A DNA stretch of 64,000 nucleotides from Micromonospora globbae. Its GTDB lineage: Bacteria; Actinomycetota; Actinomycetes; Mycobacteriales; Micromonosporaceae. The stretch spans positions 1-64,000 of the forward strand of contig NZ_RAQQ01000016.1 in assembly GCF_003610785.1 (NCBI RefSeq), given 5' to 3'. Shown here one piece after another: positions 38,327 through 47,285 of this stretch. The notes beneath the pieces are model-generated. The model was not told the origin of the DNA. It worked only from the letters and a program-made list of their open reading frames with translations, and did not search any database. The translations under genes were made by a program, and so were the position numbers. The number at the start of each line of letters is the position of its first letter. Within the stretch, counting starts at the first letter, position 1.

Positions 38327-41197
38327 ATGTCCAACTCGGACAGATCGCACCACCGACCCCGACGATGGTTCCCCGCCGGTTCGGCGCTGCTGCTGGTCGC
38401 CGCGGCCGGCACGGTCGCCCTCGGCGCCGGTCCCGCCGCAATCGGCGGTCCCGCCCCGGCACAGGCCCACCCGATCAACGCCACCGACTTCCAGCAGGTC
38501 GAGCTGGCCCGTGGCGTCGCCGAGATGGGCGAGCCCATGTCGCTGGCCGTGCTGCCCGACCGCTCGGTGCTGCACACCGCCCGCAACGGCACGCTGCGCC
38601 GCACCGACGCGAACGGCACCACGACGGTGATCGGCACGATCCCCGTCTACACCCACGACGAGGAGGGGCTGCAGGGCGTCGGGGTGGCCCCGAACTTCGC
38701 CAGCAACCGCCACATCTTCCTGTACTACGCCCCGCCCTTGTCCACCCCCGCCGGGGACGCGCCGGCCACCGGGAGCGACTTCTCCGCCTGGCAGGGGGTC
38801 AACCGGCTGTCCCGGTTCACCCTGAACGCCGACTTCACCCTGAACCAGGCCAGCCGGGTCGACGTGCTCGACGTACCGGCCGACCGGGGCCTCTGCTGCC
38901 ACGTCGGCGGCGACATCGACTTCGACGCCGCGGGCAACCTCTACCTCTCCACCGGCGACGACACGAACCCGTTCGACTCCGCCGGGTACGCCCCGATCGA
39001 CGAACGCACGAACCGCAACCCCGGGTACGACGCGCAGCGCAGCGCCGGCAACACCAACGACCTGCGCGGCAAGATCCTGCGGATCAAGGTGAACGCGAAC
39101 GGGACGTACTCGATCCCGGCCGGCAACCTCTTCCCGGCCGGCACGCCCGGCGCCCGCCCGGAGATCTACGCGATGGGCTTCCGCAACCCGTTCCGGATGA
39201 GCGTGGACAAGGCCACCGGCATCGTCTACGTCGGCGACTACGGGCCGGACGCCGGCTCGACCAGCGCCACCCGCGGGCCCGCCGGCCAGGTCGAGTTCAA
39301 CCGGGTCACGGGGCCGGGCAACTACGGCTGGCCGTACTGCACCGGCACCAACACCAGCACCGAGACCTACAACGAGTGGGACTTCGCCACCAACACCAGC
39401 GGCCCGAAGTTCAACTGCGCCGGCGGGCCCACCAACAACTCGTTCCGCAACACCGGCCGGTCCACGCTGCCGCCCGCGCAGCCGGCCTGGATCCGGTACG
39501 GCGGCGACGCCGGCAGCCCGCCGGAGTTCGGCGGCGGGTCCGAGTCGCCGATGGGCGGCCCGGTCTACCGGTACGACGCCGCCAACCCCTCGGCCACGAA
39601 GTTCCCCCAGTCCTTCGACGGCCAGTTCTTCGCCACCGAGTTCGGCCGCGGCTGGATCAAGCCGATCCACGTCAACGCCGACGGCTCCCGGGGCACCATC
39701 GACAGCTTCCCCTGGACGGGCAAGCAGGTCATGGACTCGGCGTTCGGCCCGGACGGCGCGTACTACGTGCTCGACTACGGCACCGGGTACTTCAACGGGG
39801 ACGCGAACTCCGCGCTCTACCGCTTCGACTACATCGGCGGCGGCAACCGGGCCCCGACCGCGGTGGCGACCGCCGACCGCACCTCCGGCGCGGCCCCGCT
39901 GACGGTGGCGTTCTCGTCGGCCGGCTCGTCCGACCCCGAGGGCGGTGCGCTGACGTACGCGTGGGCCTTCGGCGACGGCACCACCTCCACGGCGGCGAAT
40001 CCGACGAAGACGTACACGGCCAACGGGACGTTCACGGCGACCCTGACCGTACGCGACCCGCAGGGCGCGACCGGCAGCGCGAGTGTGGTGGTCAGCGTGG
40101 GCAACACGGCGCCCACGGTGACCGTCAACAGCCCCGGCAACGGCAGCCTCTTCTCCTACGGCGACACCGTGCCGTTCAGCATCACCGTCACCGACCCGGA
40201 GGACGGCACGATCGACTGCGCCAAGGTGAAGATGACCTACGTGCTCGGGCACGACCAGCACGGGCACCAGATCACCTCGCAGAACGGGTGCACGGGCGCG
40301 ATCACCATCCCGGTCGACGGCGAGCACGACGAGGCGGCGAACATCTTCGCGATCTTCGACGCGGAGTACACCGACGCGGGCGGCCTCACCACCCACACCC
40401 AGCACACGCTCCAGCCCCGGCACCGCCAGGCCGAGCACTTCAAGACCTCGTCGGGGATCAACACGTTCGACAAGGCCACCGCCGAGGGCGGGAAGACCGT
40501 CGGTGACATCCACAACGGCGACTGGATCGCGTTCCAGCCGTACCGGGTCGGCAACGTCACCTCGTTCACGGCCCGGGTCTCGTCGGCTGGCGCCGGCGGC
40601 ACGCTCCAACTGCGCACCGGCTCGCCCACGGGCACCGTCATCGGCTCGGCCACCGTGCCGGTGACCGGCGCCTGGGACACCTTCACCACCGTCACGGGCA
40701 CGGTCGGCAGCCCGCCGGCCGGCACCACGACGCTCTACCTGACGTTCGCGGGGTCGGGCACCGGCGCGCTCTACGACGTGGACGCGTTCACGCTCAACAC
40801 CGGCGCGGGCAGCGGCGGCACCGGCCCGATCCGGGGCCTCGCCGGAAAGTGCCTGGACGTGCGGGGCGCCGGTACGGCCGACGGTACGCAGATCCAGATC
40901 TACACCTGCAACGGGAGCGCCGCGCAGACGTGGTCGGTGACGCCGAACTCGACGGTGCGGGCGTTGGGTAAGTGTCTCGACGTGTCCGGTGGTGGGTCGG
41001 CGGACGGTACGAAGATCCAGTTGTGGACGTGCAACGGTACGGGTGCGCAGAACTGGTCGGCGCAGGCCGACGGGACGTTGCGTAACCCGCAGTCGGGCAA
41101 GTGCCTGGACGTGTCGGGCAACAACTCGGCCGACAGCACACCGGTACACCTGTGGACGTGCACCGGCGCCGCGAACCAGAAGTGGATCCTGCCCTGA
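38327..41197 (+). CDS. Secreted PQQ-type sugar dehydrogenase with PKD, CBM and ricin-lectin domains
   Basis: A 956-residue extracellular protein with a Tat-like/Sec signal (HHRPRRWFPAGSALLLVAAAG, cut near PAQAHP). The glucose/sorbosone dehydrogenase propeller covers about residues 45-500: MSLAVLPDRSVLHTARNG, HVGGDIDFDAAGNLYLSTGD, DLRGKILRIKV and RPEIYAMGFRNPFRMSVD. A PKD domain follows (APLTVAFSSAGSSDPEG), then a linker domain ending TQHTLQPRHRQ, a CBM6-like beta-sandwich and a ricin-B lectin with three Q-x-W repeats. It presumably oxidises a bound sugar outside the cell. ATG 38327 follows GGAGGGA. The lectin DNA is nearly identical to that of the next gene. Confidence 0.92.
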   Translation: MSNSDRSHHRPRRWFPAGSALLLVAAAGTVALGAGPAAIGGPAPAQAHPINATDFQQVELARGVAEMGEPMSLAVLPDRSVLHTARNGTLRRTDANGTTTVIGTIPVYTHDEEGLQGVGVAPNFASNRHIFLYYAPPLSTPAGDAPATGSDFSAWQGVNRLSRFTLNADFTLNQASRVDVLDVPADRGLCCHVGGDIDFDAAGNLYLSTGDDTNPFDSAGYAPIDERTNRNPGYDAQRSAGNTNDLRGKILRIKVNANGTYSIPAGNLFPAGTPGARPEIYAMGFRNPFRMSVDKATGIVYVGDYGPDAGSTSATRGPAGQVEFNRVTGPGNYGWPYCTGTNTSTETYNEWDFATNTSGPKFNCAGGPTNNSFRNTGRSTLPPAQPAWIRYGGDAGSPPEFGGGSESPMGGPVYRYDAANPSATKFPQSFDGQFFATEFGRGWIKPIHVNADGSRGTIDSFPWTGKQVMDSAFGPDGAYYVLDYGTGYFNGDANSALYRFDYIGGGNRAPTAVATADRTSGAAPLTVAFSSAGSSDPEGGALTYAWAFGDGTTSTAANPTKTYTANGTFTATLTVRDPQGATGSASVVVSVGNTAPTVTVNSPGNGSLFSYGDTVPFSITVTDPEDGTIDCAKVKMTYVLGHDQHGHQITSQNGCTGAITIPVDGEHDEAANIFAIFDAEYTDAGGLTTHTQHTLQPRHRQAEHFKTSSGINTFDKATAEGGKTVGDIHNGDWIAFQPYRVGNVTSFTARVSSAGAGGTLQLRTGSPTGTVIGSATVPVTGAWDTFTTVTGTVGSPPAGTTTLYLTFAGSGTGALYDVDAFTLNTGAGSGGTGPIRGLAGKCLDVRGAGTADGTQIQIYTCNGSAAQTWSVTPNSTVRALGKCLDVSGGGSADGTKIQLWTCNGTGAQNWSAQADGTLRNPQSGKCLDVSGNNSADSTPVHLWTCTGAANQKWILP
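40922..41139 (+). repeat. Ricin-lectin cassette, copy 1
   Basis: These 218 bases are identical to 43112-43329 (offset 2190). The flanking ~50 bases are also nearly identical. The segment uses GGT, GTG and TTG codons more freely than its surroundings. This suggests recent duplication or gene conversion of the module. Confidence 0.9.
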
Positions 41198-41204
41198 TGT
41201 GCGC

Positions 41205-41247
41205 GGAGGGGCCCTTTCAACGGATAGCGTTGTCCCGGGGCCCCTCC
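41205..41247 (+). terminator. GGAGGGGCCC palindrome between the two lectin genes
   Basis: GGAGGGGCCC (41205-41214) pairs with GGGCCCCTCC (41238-41247), and an inner CAACG-GATAG-CGTTG stem (41218-41232) lies inside. It starts 8 nt past the dehydrogenase stop, so it would separate the two lectin-protein transcripts. Confidence 0.75.
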
Positions 41248-41269
41248 TGTCAACCTGAGGAGAGCTGAG

Positions 41270-43387
41270 ATGCGCAGACTCCTGCGATCCGTCCTCGGCG
41301 GGGCCACCGCCGCCCTCGCCGTCATCGCCTGCACGACCCCGGCCAACCCGGCGAACGCCGCCGACACCCCGTACGACGTGCTCGTCTTCTCCAAGACCGC
41401 CGGCTTCCGGCACGACTCGATAGCGGTCGGCACGCAGGCCATCCGCGACCTCGGAGCCGCGAACAACTTCACGGTGACCGCCACCGAGGACGCCGCGGCC
41501 TTCACCACCGGCAACCTCGCCCAGTACGAGGCCGTCGTCTTCCTCAACACCACCGGCGACGTGCTCAACGCCAGCCAGCAGAGCGCCTTCGAGTCGTACA
41601 TCGGCGGCGGAGGCGGCTTCGTGGGGGTGCACGCGGCCGCCGACACCGAGTACGGCTGGTCGTTCTACGGCAACCTCGTCGGCGCGTACTTCGCCTCCCA
41701 CCCGGCCATCCAGCAGGCGAACGTCAAGGTCGAGAACCGGGCCCACGCGGCGACGGCCCACCTGCCGCAGACGTGGACCCGCACCGACGAGTGGTACAAC
41801 TACCAGACCAACGCCCGCTCGACCGCCCGGGTGCTCGCCACCCTCGACGAGTCGTCGTACTCCGGCGGCTCGATGGGCGGGGACCACCCGCACTCCTGGT
41901 GCAAGACGTACAACGGCGGCCGGGCCTTCTACACCGGCGGCGGCCACACCCAGGCGTCGTACGCCGAGCCGGCGTTCCGCGCGCACCTGCTCGGCGGCAT
42001 CCGGTACGCGGCCGGCCGGGCCAAGGCCGACTGCCGCCCCGAGACCGGCTACACGACCCTCTACAACGGTTCCACCACCGGCTGGTCGCAGGCCGGGCCG
42101 GGCAGCTTCACGAACGCCGACGCCACCCTCACCTCCGTGGGCGGGATGGGTCTGTTCTGGTACAGCGCGAAGCAGTTCACCAACTACTCCCTCAAGCTGG
42201 ACTGGCGGCTCGCGGGCGACGACAACTCGGGCGTGTTCATCGGCTTCCCGCCGTCGAGCGACCCCTGGTCGGCCGTGAACAACGGCTACGAGGTGCAGAT
42301 CGACCCCACCGACGCCCCCGACCGGACCACCGGGGCCGTCTACACCTTCAAGTCGGCCGACCTGGCGGCCCGGGACGCGGCGCTCAACCCGGCGGGGGAG
42401 TGGAACACCTACGAACTGCTCGTCGAGGGTGAGCGGCTCCAGGTGTTCCTCAACGGAGTGAAGATCAACGACTTCACCAACACCGACCCGGCCCGCTCGC
42501 TCGCCGGGCACATCGGCCTGCAGAACCACGGCACCGGCGACGACGTCTCGTTCCGCAACGTCCGGATCAAGGAACTCGGGGGTACGCCGGGCGGCGGGAA
42601 CACCACCGTCCAGGCCGAGGCGTTCAGCTCGGCGAGCGGGGTCACCCCGTTCGCCAAGGCCGGCGCGAACGGCGGCCAGACGCTCGGCTACATCGACCCG
42701 GGCGACTGGGCGGCGTACAACGGGGTCGACCTCACGGGCGTGACGTCGTTCCGGGCGCGGGTCGTCTCCGGTGGGCCGGGCGGCACCATCCAGGTGCGCA
42801 CCGGCTCGACCAGCGGCCCGGTGCTCGGCTCGGTGGCCGTGCCCAACACGGGCAGCTGGACGACGTTCGCCGACGTCACGACCGCGCTGTCGAGCGTGCC
42901 GTCGGGTACGCAGAACCTCTATCTGACCTTCACCGGGTCCGGCGGTGGGCTCTTCGACGTCGACGACTTCACCCTCGTGCGGGGTGACGGCGGCGGGGGT
43001 ACGCCCGGCACCGGGCCGATCCGGGGTCTCGCGGGCAAGTGTCTGGACGTGCGGGGCGGCGGTACGGCCGACGGTACGCAGATCCAGATCTACACCTGCA
43101 ACGGGACCGCTGCGCAGACGTGGTCGGTGACGCCGAACTCGACGGTGCGGGCGTTGGGTAAGTGTCTCGACGTGTCCGGTGGTGGGTCGGCGGACGGTAC
43201 GAAGATCCAGTTGTGGACGTGCAACGGTACGGGTGCGCAGAACTGGTCGGCGCAGGCCGACGGGACGTTGCGTAACCCGCAGTCGGGCAAGTGCCTGGAC
43301 GTGTCGGGCAACAACTCGGCCGACAGCACGCCCGTGCACCTGTGGACGTGCACCGGCGCGGCAAACCAGAAGTGGACCCTGCCCTAG
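41270..43387 (+). CDS. Secreted ThuA / DUF1080 protein with CBM and ricin lectin
   Basis: A 705-residue exported protein (signal RLLRSVLGGATAALAVIA, cut near ANAAD). Domains in order: ThuA-like class-I-amidotransferase fold (VLVFSKTAGFRHDSIAVG, VFLNTTGDVL, GGGFVGVHAAADTEYGW); DUF1080/3-keto-disaccharide hydrolase sandwich (TLYNGSTTGWSQAG, LKLDWRLAGDDNSGVFIGFP, WNTYELLVEGERLQVFLNGV); CBM6-like module; ricin-B lectin. DUF1080 proteins include hydrolases of 3-keto-glycosides, so the protein may cleave sugars oxidised by the neighbouring system. GAGGAG precedes ATG 41270. Confidence 0.92.
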   Translation: MRRLLRSVLGGATAALAVIACTTPANPANAADTPYDVLVFSKTAGFRHDSIAVGTQAIRDLGAANNFTVTATEDAAAFTTGNLAQYEAVVFLNTTGDVLNASQQSAFESYIGGGGGFVGVHAAADTEYGWSFYGNLVGAYFASHPAIQQANVKVENRAHAATAHLPQTWTRTDEWYNYQTNARSTARVLATLDESSYSGGSMGGDHPHSWCKTYNGGRAFYTGGGHTQASYAEPAFRAHLLGGIRYAAGRAKADCRPETGYTTLYNGSTTGWSQAGPGSFTNADATLTSVGGMGLFWYSAKQFTNYSLKLDWRLAGDDNSGVFIGFPPSSDPWSAVNNGYEVQIDPTDAPDRTTGAVYTFKSADLAARDAALNPAGEWNTYELLVEGERLQVFLNGVKINDFTNTDPARSLAGHIGLQNHGTGDDVSFRNVRIKELGGTPGGGNTTVQAEAFSSASGVTPFAKAGANGGQTLGYIDPGDWAAYNGVDLTGVTSFRARVVSGGPGGTIQVRTGSTSGPVLGSVAVPNTGSWTTFADVTTALSSVPSGTQNLYLTFTGSGGGLFDVDDFTLVRGDGGGGTPGTGPIRGLAGKCLDVRGGGTADGTQIQIYTCNGTAAQTWSVTPNSTVRALGKCLDVSGGGSADGTKIQLWTCNGTGAQNWSAQADGTLRNPQSGKCLDVSGNNSADSTPVHLWTCTGAANQKWTLP
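43112..43329 (+). repeat. Ricin-lectin cassette, copy 2
   Basis: The second copy of the 218-bp identical lectin segment, inside the ThuA/DUF1080 gene. Similarity continues on both sides with scattered mismatches, covering nearly the whole three-lobed lectin domain. Confidence 0.9.
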
Positions 43388-43717
43388 GCCCCTCCCCGCG
43401 ACCCTCCCCGCGACCCTCCCCGCGATCTTGCACTTGGTGCCCCGGCATAGCTGGCAAAAGCCGCGAAACAGGGGCCGAAAGTGCAAGATCGCGGGGGTGG
43501 GGGCGGGGCTCGGGGGGTTTCCTGGCGCTCGTACGGCACCTAGAGTGGGGGCGGCGACCGTGCAGGGCGCCGGTGGCCCGTCGGGAGGCGCAACCCGGCG
43601 GGTTCGGGGTGCCACCCCGCCGGCGATCCGTCACGGCCCGCCGCACCGGTTCGACCGGTCACCCTCGCCCCGGTCCGCCCGCACGGAATCCCCATCACCA
43701 CAGGGGAGAGAAGGACA
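43388..43717 (+). other. Intergenic region with palindromic repeat, no gene
   Basis: Three tandem copies of a CCCCGCGACCCT-type 12-mer (about 43392-43425) run into the GATCTTGCA palindrome. The remainder, up to the isomerase start, has no supported gene. GGGGAGAGAAGG just before 43718 is the ribosome site. Confidence 0.6.
43418..43496. repeat. GATCTTGCA palindromic repeat, copy A
   Basis: CCCCGCGATCTTGCACTT (43418-43435) and its exact complement (43479-43496) form an 18-bp stem around a 43-nt centre. Related copies lie at 52055, 52412 and 60219. It is probably a non-autonomous REP/MITE-like element, and it could also terminate transcription of the lectin gene. Confidence 0.85.
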
Positions 43718-44725
43718 ATGGCGCGACCCATCACGCTCTTCACCGGCCAGTGGGCCGACCTTCCGTTCGACGAGGTGTGCCGGCTCGCCTCGGAGTGGGG
43801 CTACGACGGGCTCGAGATCGCCTGCTGGGGCGACCACTTCGAGGTCGACAAGGCGCTGGCCGACGACTCGTACGTCGAGCGCAAGCTGGAAACGCTCGCC
43901 AAGCACAACCTGAAGGTCTACGCGATCTCCAACCACCTCGTCGGCCAGGCGGTCTGCGACCACCCCATCGACGAGCGGCACCAGGACATCCTCCCGTCCC
44001 GCATCTGGGGCGACGGCGAGCCGGAGGGCGTACGCCAGCGAGCCGCCGAGGAGATCAAGAACACCGCCCGCGCGGCGGCGAAGCTCGGGGTGCGCACCGT
44101 CGTGGGCTTCACCGGCTCGTCGATCTGGCACACCGTGGCGATGTTCCCGCCGGTGCCGCCGTCGATGATCGAGCGCGGCTACCAGGACTTCGCCGACCGG
44201 TGGAACCCGATCCTCGACGTCTTCGACGAGGTCGGTGTGCGCTTCGCCCACGAGGTGCACCCCAGTGAGATCGCGTACGACTACTGGACGACGAAGCGGA
44301 CGCTGGAGGCGATCGGCCACCGGCCCGCGTTCGGGCTGAACTGGGACCCGTCGCACTTCGTGTGGCAGGAGCTGGACCCGGTCAACTTCATCTTCGACTT
44401 CGCCGACCGGATCTACCACGTCGACTGCAAGGACGCGAAGGTACGCACCGGCGACGGGCGGCGCGGCCGGCTCTCCTCGCACCTGCCGTGGGCGGACCTG
44501 CGCCGCGGCTGGGACTTCGTCTCCACCGGCCACGGTGACGTGCCGTGGGAGGACTGCTTCCGCGCCCTGAACGCGATCGGCTACGACGGGCCGATCTCGA
44601 TCGAGTGGGAGGACGCCGGCATGGACCGGCTGGTCGGCGCCCCGGAGGCGCTCCAGTTCGTCCGCCGGCTCGCCTTCGACGCCCCGGCGGCCGCGTTCGA
44701 CGCGGCATTCAGCAGCAAGGGCTGA
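43718..44725 (+). CDS. Sugar phosphate isomerase/epimerase
   Basis: A 335-residue cytoplasmic AP-endonuclease-2 type TIM barrel. TLFTGQWADLPFDEVCRLAS opens the barrel, GYDGLEIACWGDHFEVDKAL is strand 2, and the metal-site residues fall in FAHEVHPSEIAYDYWTT, FGLNWDPSHFVWQ and YHVDCKDAKVR. SIEWEDAGMDRL closes the barrel. Such proteins in ThuA/DUF1080 loci act on 3-keto sugars or inositol derivatives. ATG 43718 follows GGGGAGAGAAGG. It converges with the minus-strand ROK gene across a 114-bp gap. Confidence 0.93.
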   Translation: MARPITLFTGQWADLPFDEVCRLASEWGYDGLEIACWGDHFEVDKALADDSYVERKLETLAKHNLKVYAISNHLVGQAVCDHPIDERHQDILPSRIWGDGEPEGVRQRAAEEIKNTARAAAKLGVRTVVGFTGSSIWHTVAMFPPVPPSMIERGYQDFADRWNPILDVFDEVGVRFAHEVHPSEIAYDYWTTKRTLEAIGHRPAFGLNWDPSHFVWQELDPVNFIFDFADRIYHVDCKDAKVRTGDGRRGRLSSHLPWADLRRGWDFVSTGHGDVPWEDCFRALNAIGYDGPISIEWEDAGMDRLVGAPEALQFVRRLAFDAPAAAFDAAFSSKG

Positions 44726-44839
44726 GCCGACGCTGGCCCGGGGGCCCGCCCGCGCGGCGGTGTCCCCGGGTCACCCGGCGGTCCGCACCGGCGGCGCTGG
44801 GGGCCGGTCGATGGTCCGACCGCCTGACGGCGTCCCGGG

Positions 44840-46024
44840 TCACGCGGCGGCGAACACGTGCTCGCTGGCGAGGCGCGCCGCGCCGACCAGACCGGCACGC
44901 TCGCCCAGGTCGGAGAGCACGACCGGCATGGTGCCGGTGGCCAGCGGTGCCGACCGGCGGTAGACCACGGCCCGGATCTCGGCGAGCAGGATGTGCCCGA
45001 GGCCGTCGGCCGCCCCGCCGATGACCACGATGCCCGGGTTGAAGAAGCTGACCAGGCCGACCAGTACCCGGCCGATCCGGCGGGCCGCGTCCCGGACCAG
45101 CGTCTGCGCCTCCGGGTCGCCGGCCGTGGCGGCCGCCGCCACGTCCCGTACCGTCAGCGAGCCCGCCGCCGCGAGCCGGTCGGCCAGCGCGGCGGACCGT
45201 CCCGACCGGGCCGCGTCCAGCGCCGACCGGACGAGCGCGGCGTCGCCGCAGTACGCCTCGAAGCAGCCCGTCTCGCCGCAGGCGCAGACCGGGCCGTCCT
45301 CGCCCAGCGGCAGGTGCGCGATGTCCCCCGCGCTGCTGGTCGCGCCCCGGTACAGCGCGCCGCCGAGCACGAGGCCGCTGCCGACCGCCGTGCCGAGCTT
45401 CAGGTAGAGGAAGTCGTCGAACGTCCGGCCGATGCCGGCGTGCTGCTCGCCGAGGGCCAGCAGGTTCGCGTCGTTGTCGACCAGCACGGGGCAGCGCAGC
45501 TCGGCGGTGAGCGCGTCCCGCACCGGGTACCGCTGCCAGCCGGGCAGCGCCGCGGGCGCCGCCGACGTGCCGGACTCGGTGTCCACGGGGCCGGGCAGGG
45601 CGACGCCGACGCCGGTCAGCTCGGCCGCCCCCACCTCGGCCCGTAGCTTCTCGACCAGGTCGACGACCCGGCCGATCACCGGCTCCGGCCCGTCGCCCAC
45701 GTCGGACGGCTCGGTGGCCTCGGCCAGGACGTTCAGCTCGCCGTCCGTCACCGCCACGCGGATCCGGTCGGGTGCCACGACGACGCCCGCGAAGCGCATC
45801 CCGCCGGAGAGGCGCAGCAGCGAGGACCGGCGCCCGCCCCGGGAGGCCGCCGGCCCGGCGACCTCGACGAGGCCGTGCGCGACGAGCCGGTCCAGTTCGC
45901 TCGTCAACGTCGACCGGGACAGGCCCAGCGCGTCGCCCAGTTCGACGCGCGATCGCGGGCCGTCGTCGCGCAGCAACCGGACCAACCGCGCCTGGTGTGC
46001 GTTCTCCAGCCGGACGAGGGCCAT
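44840..46024 (-). CDS. ROK-family transcriptional regulator
   Basis: A second ROK repressor, 394 residues, about as long as the one at 22230 and similar in sequence. It has a winged HTH (LVRLLRDDGPRSRVELGDAL, then LSRSTLTSELDRLVAHGLV) and a ROK domain with GVALPGPVDTESG, VLVDNDANLLALGEQHAG and the zinc site CACGETGCFEAYCGD. GGAGGTGG precedes ATG 46024. It is the last gene of the minus-strand group and sits beside the secreted sugar-oxidation genes it may control. A hairpin lies between it and the upstream isomerase. Confidence 0.95.
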   Translation of the reverse strand: MALVRLENAHQARLVRLLRDDGPRSRVELGDALGLSRSTLTSELDRLVAHGLVEVAGPAASRGGRRSSLLRLSGGMRFAGVVVAPDRIRVAVTDGELNVLAEATEPSDVGDGPEPVIGRVVDLVEKLRAEVGAAELTGVGVALPGPVDTESGTSAAPAALPGWQRYPVRDALTAELRCPVLVDNDANLLALGEQHAGIGRTFDDFLYLKLGTAVGSGLVLGGALYRGATSSAGDIAHLPLGEDGPVCACGETGCFEAYCGDAALVRSALDAARSGRSAALADRLAAAGSLTVRDVAAAATAGDPEAQTLVRDAARRIGRVLVGLVSFFNPGIVVIGGAADGLGHILLAEIRAVVYRRSAPLATGTMPVVLSDLGERAGLVGAARLASEHVFAAA

Positions 46025-46077
46025 CACCACCACCTCCGGACCCGAGTCTCGCAGGTCGGTGTTTCGGCCCTGTAGCG

Positions 46078-46112
46078 GCCAGGGGCCGCACCCGGCAGGT
46101 GCGGCCCCTGGC
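46078..46112 (-). terminator. 14-bp hairpin after the Tat isomerase gene
   Basis: GCCAGGGGCCGCAC (46078-46091) and GTGCGGCCCCTGGC (46099-46112) form a perfect stem with a 7-nt loop, located 16 nt past the minus-strand isomerase stop. It isolates the ROK gene from upstream transcription. Confidence 0.85.
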
Positions 46113-46128
46113 GTACGTGCCGGGTCGG

Positions 46129-47199
46129 TCAGCCCCGCAGACCCGACATGTGCTGGAAACTGACCTCGGCGTAACGCAGGGAGCGGCCCGGGTCGGCGGC
46201 GCCGCCCGGCGCGTTGTCCTGCTCCCACATCGGGTTGTGGTAGCCCTTCGCGCCCATGTTGGCGAAGAAGTGCCCGTAGTCGATGTCGCCCTGGCCGAGC
46301 GGCACCATGTCGTACCCGGCGCTGTTGGCCGGGTTGAACGCGCCGTCCTTGGCGTGGAACAGCGGGAACCGGATCGGCTGGGCGGCGACCACGGCCAGCG
46401 GGTCGAAGATGCTGGTCTGCGTCACCCCGTCCGGGTCGGTGTAGGTGCGGAAGCGGTGCTGCGCCACGTGCGCCCAGTAGATGTCCATCTCGAACCACAC
46501 CCACTCCGGGTTGGTGCGGGCGATGAAGTACTCCAGCTTGCGGACGCCGGAGGACCGGGTCGGCCGGCCCTGCGCGTCCAGCGGGCCGCTGTCGAGCAGG
46601 AAGTTGTACGCGGCGTCGTGGTTGTGCGTGTACAGCTTCAGCCCGCGGGCGGCGGCCATCTCGCCGAAGGTGTTCCACCGGTCGACGGCGGCGTCCCAGT
46701 CGGCCTTGTAGTTGCTGCCGGTCGGGTCGCTCCCGGTGCCGATGTGGCTCATGCCGAGGATCTCGGCGGTGTCGAGCGTCTGCTCGAACTGGGCGATGGT
46801 GGTCGGGTTGACGGTGCTCGGGATCGAGGCGTGCGAGCCGTTGGCCCGCAGCCCGTTGTCGTCGAGGATCTTGCGGATCTCCTGCGGGGTGATCTGCCGG
46901 CCGAGGATCGAGGTGTGCTGGGTGTAGCCGGCGAACTCGACCTCCTTGTAGCCGATCTCGGCGAGGCGGGCGAGCACCCGCTCGAAGCCGTACGGCACTC
47001 CGGTGCCGTCCGGGGCGGCGCCGATCCGGTCCCGGACGCTGTAGAGGATGATGCCGCGCTTGCCGGCCGGGACGAGCAGGCCGTTGCCCGCGAACGCGGG
47101 GGAGCCCAGGGCGGCGCCGCCGACGGCGGCCGCGCCGGCGAGGCCGGCCAGGGCGCCGAGCATGCTGCGCCGGCTCAGGCCGTGCTGACTGTCGTTCAT
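46129..47199 (-). CDS. Exported sugar phosphate isomerase/epimerase-like protein (Tat signal)
   Basis: A 356-residue TIM-barrel protein with a twin-arginine signal (LSRRSMLGALAGLAGAAA, cut near SPAFAG), so it works outside the membrane after folding. Barrel marks are GYKEVEFAGYTQHTS, YTHNHDAAYNFL, WVWFEMDIYWAHVAQHRF (Glu/Asp/His ligands) and RFPLFHAKDGAFNP. Export of this fold is unusual but recurrent next to secreted ThuA/dehydrogenase proteins. It follows the fused ThuA-dehydrogenase gene, with a 16-bp hairpin between. It may isomerise an oxidised sugar at the cell surface. Confidence 0.93.
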   Translation of the reverse strand: MNDSQHGLSRRSMLGALAGLAGAAAVGGAALGSPAFAGNGLLVPAGKRGIILYSVRDRIGAAPDGTGVPYGFERVLARLAEIGYKEVEFAGYTQHTSILGRQITPQEIRKILDDNGLRANGSHASIPSTVNPTTIAQFEQTLDTAEILGMSHIGTGSDPTGSNYKADWDAAVDRWNTFGEMAAARGLKLYTHNHDAAYNFLLDSGPLDAQGRPTRSSGVRKLEYFIARTNPEWVWFEMDIYWAHVAQHRFRTYTDPDGVTQTSIFDPLAVVAAQPIRFPLFHAKDGAFNPANSAGYDMVPLGQGDIDYGHFFANMGAKGYHNPMWEQDNAPGGAADPGRSLRYAEVSFQHMSGLRG

Positions 47200-47244
47200 C
47201 TGCTGCTGCCTTTCTCGGGTGGTGCCGGGGGGACGGGGCGGGCG

Positions 47245-47280
47245 GTGGTCGCGGGTCCGCGCCGGCGGACCCGCGACCAC
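47245..47280 (-). terminator. 16-bp perfect hairpin after the fused dehydrogenase gene
   Basis: GTGGTCGCGGGTCCGC (47245-47260) pairs exactly with 47265-47280 around a GCCG tetraloop, 5 nt past the stop of the fused gene. This is among the strongest stems in the window. It would limit read-through into the isomerase. Confidence 0.9.
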
Positions 47281-47285
47281 GGACG

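Noticed and set aside
38210..43615. A 1801-codon open frame on the minus strand across the lectin genes
   Set aside because: It is a GC-bias shadow. The plus-strand frames encode clear signal peptides, propeller, ThuA and lectin domains, while the antisense translation is Arg/Val/Gly-rich with no motif.
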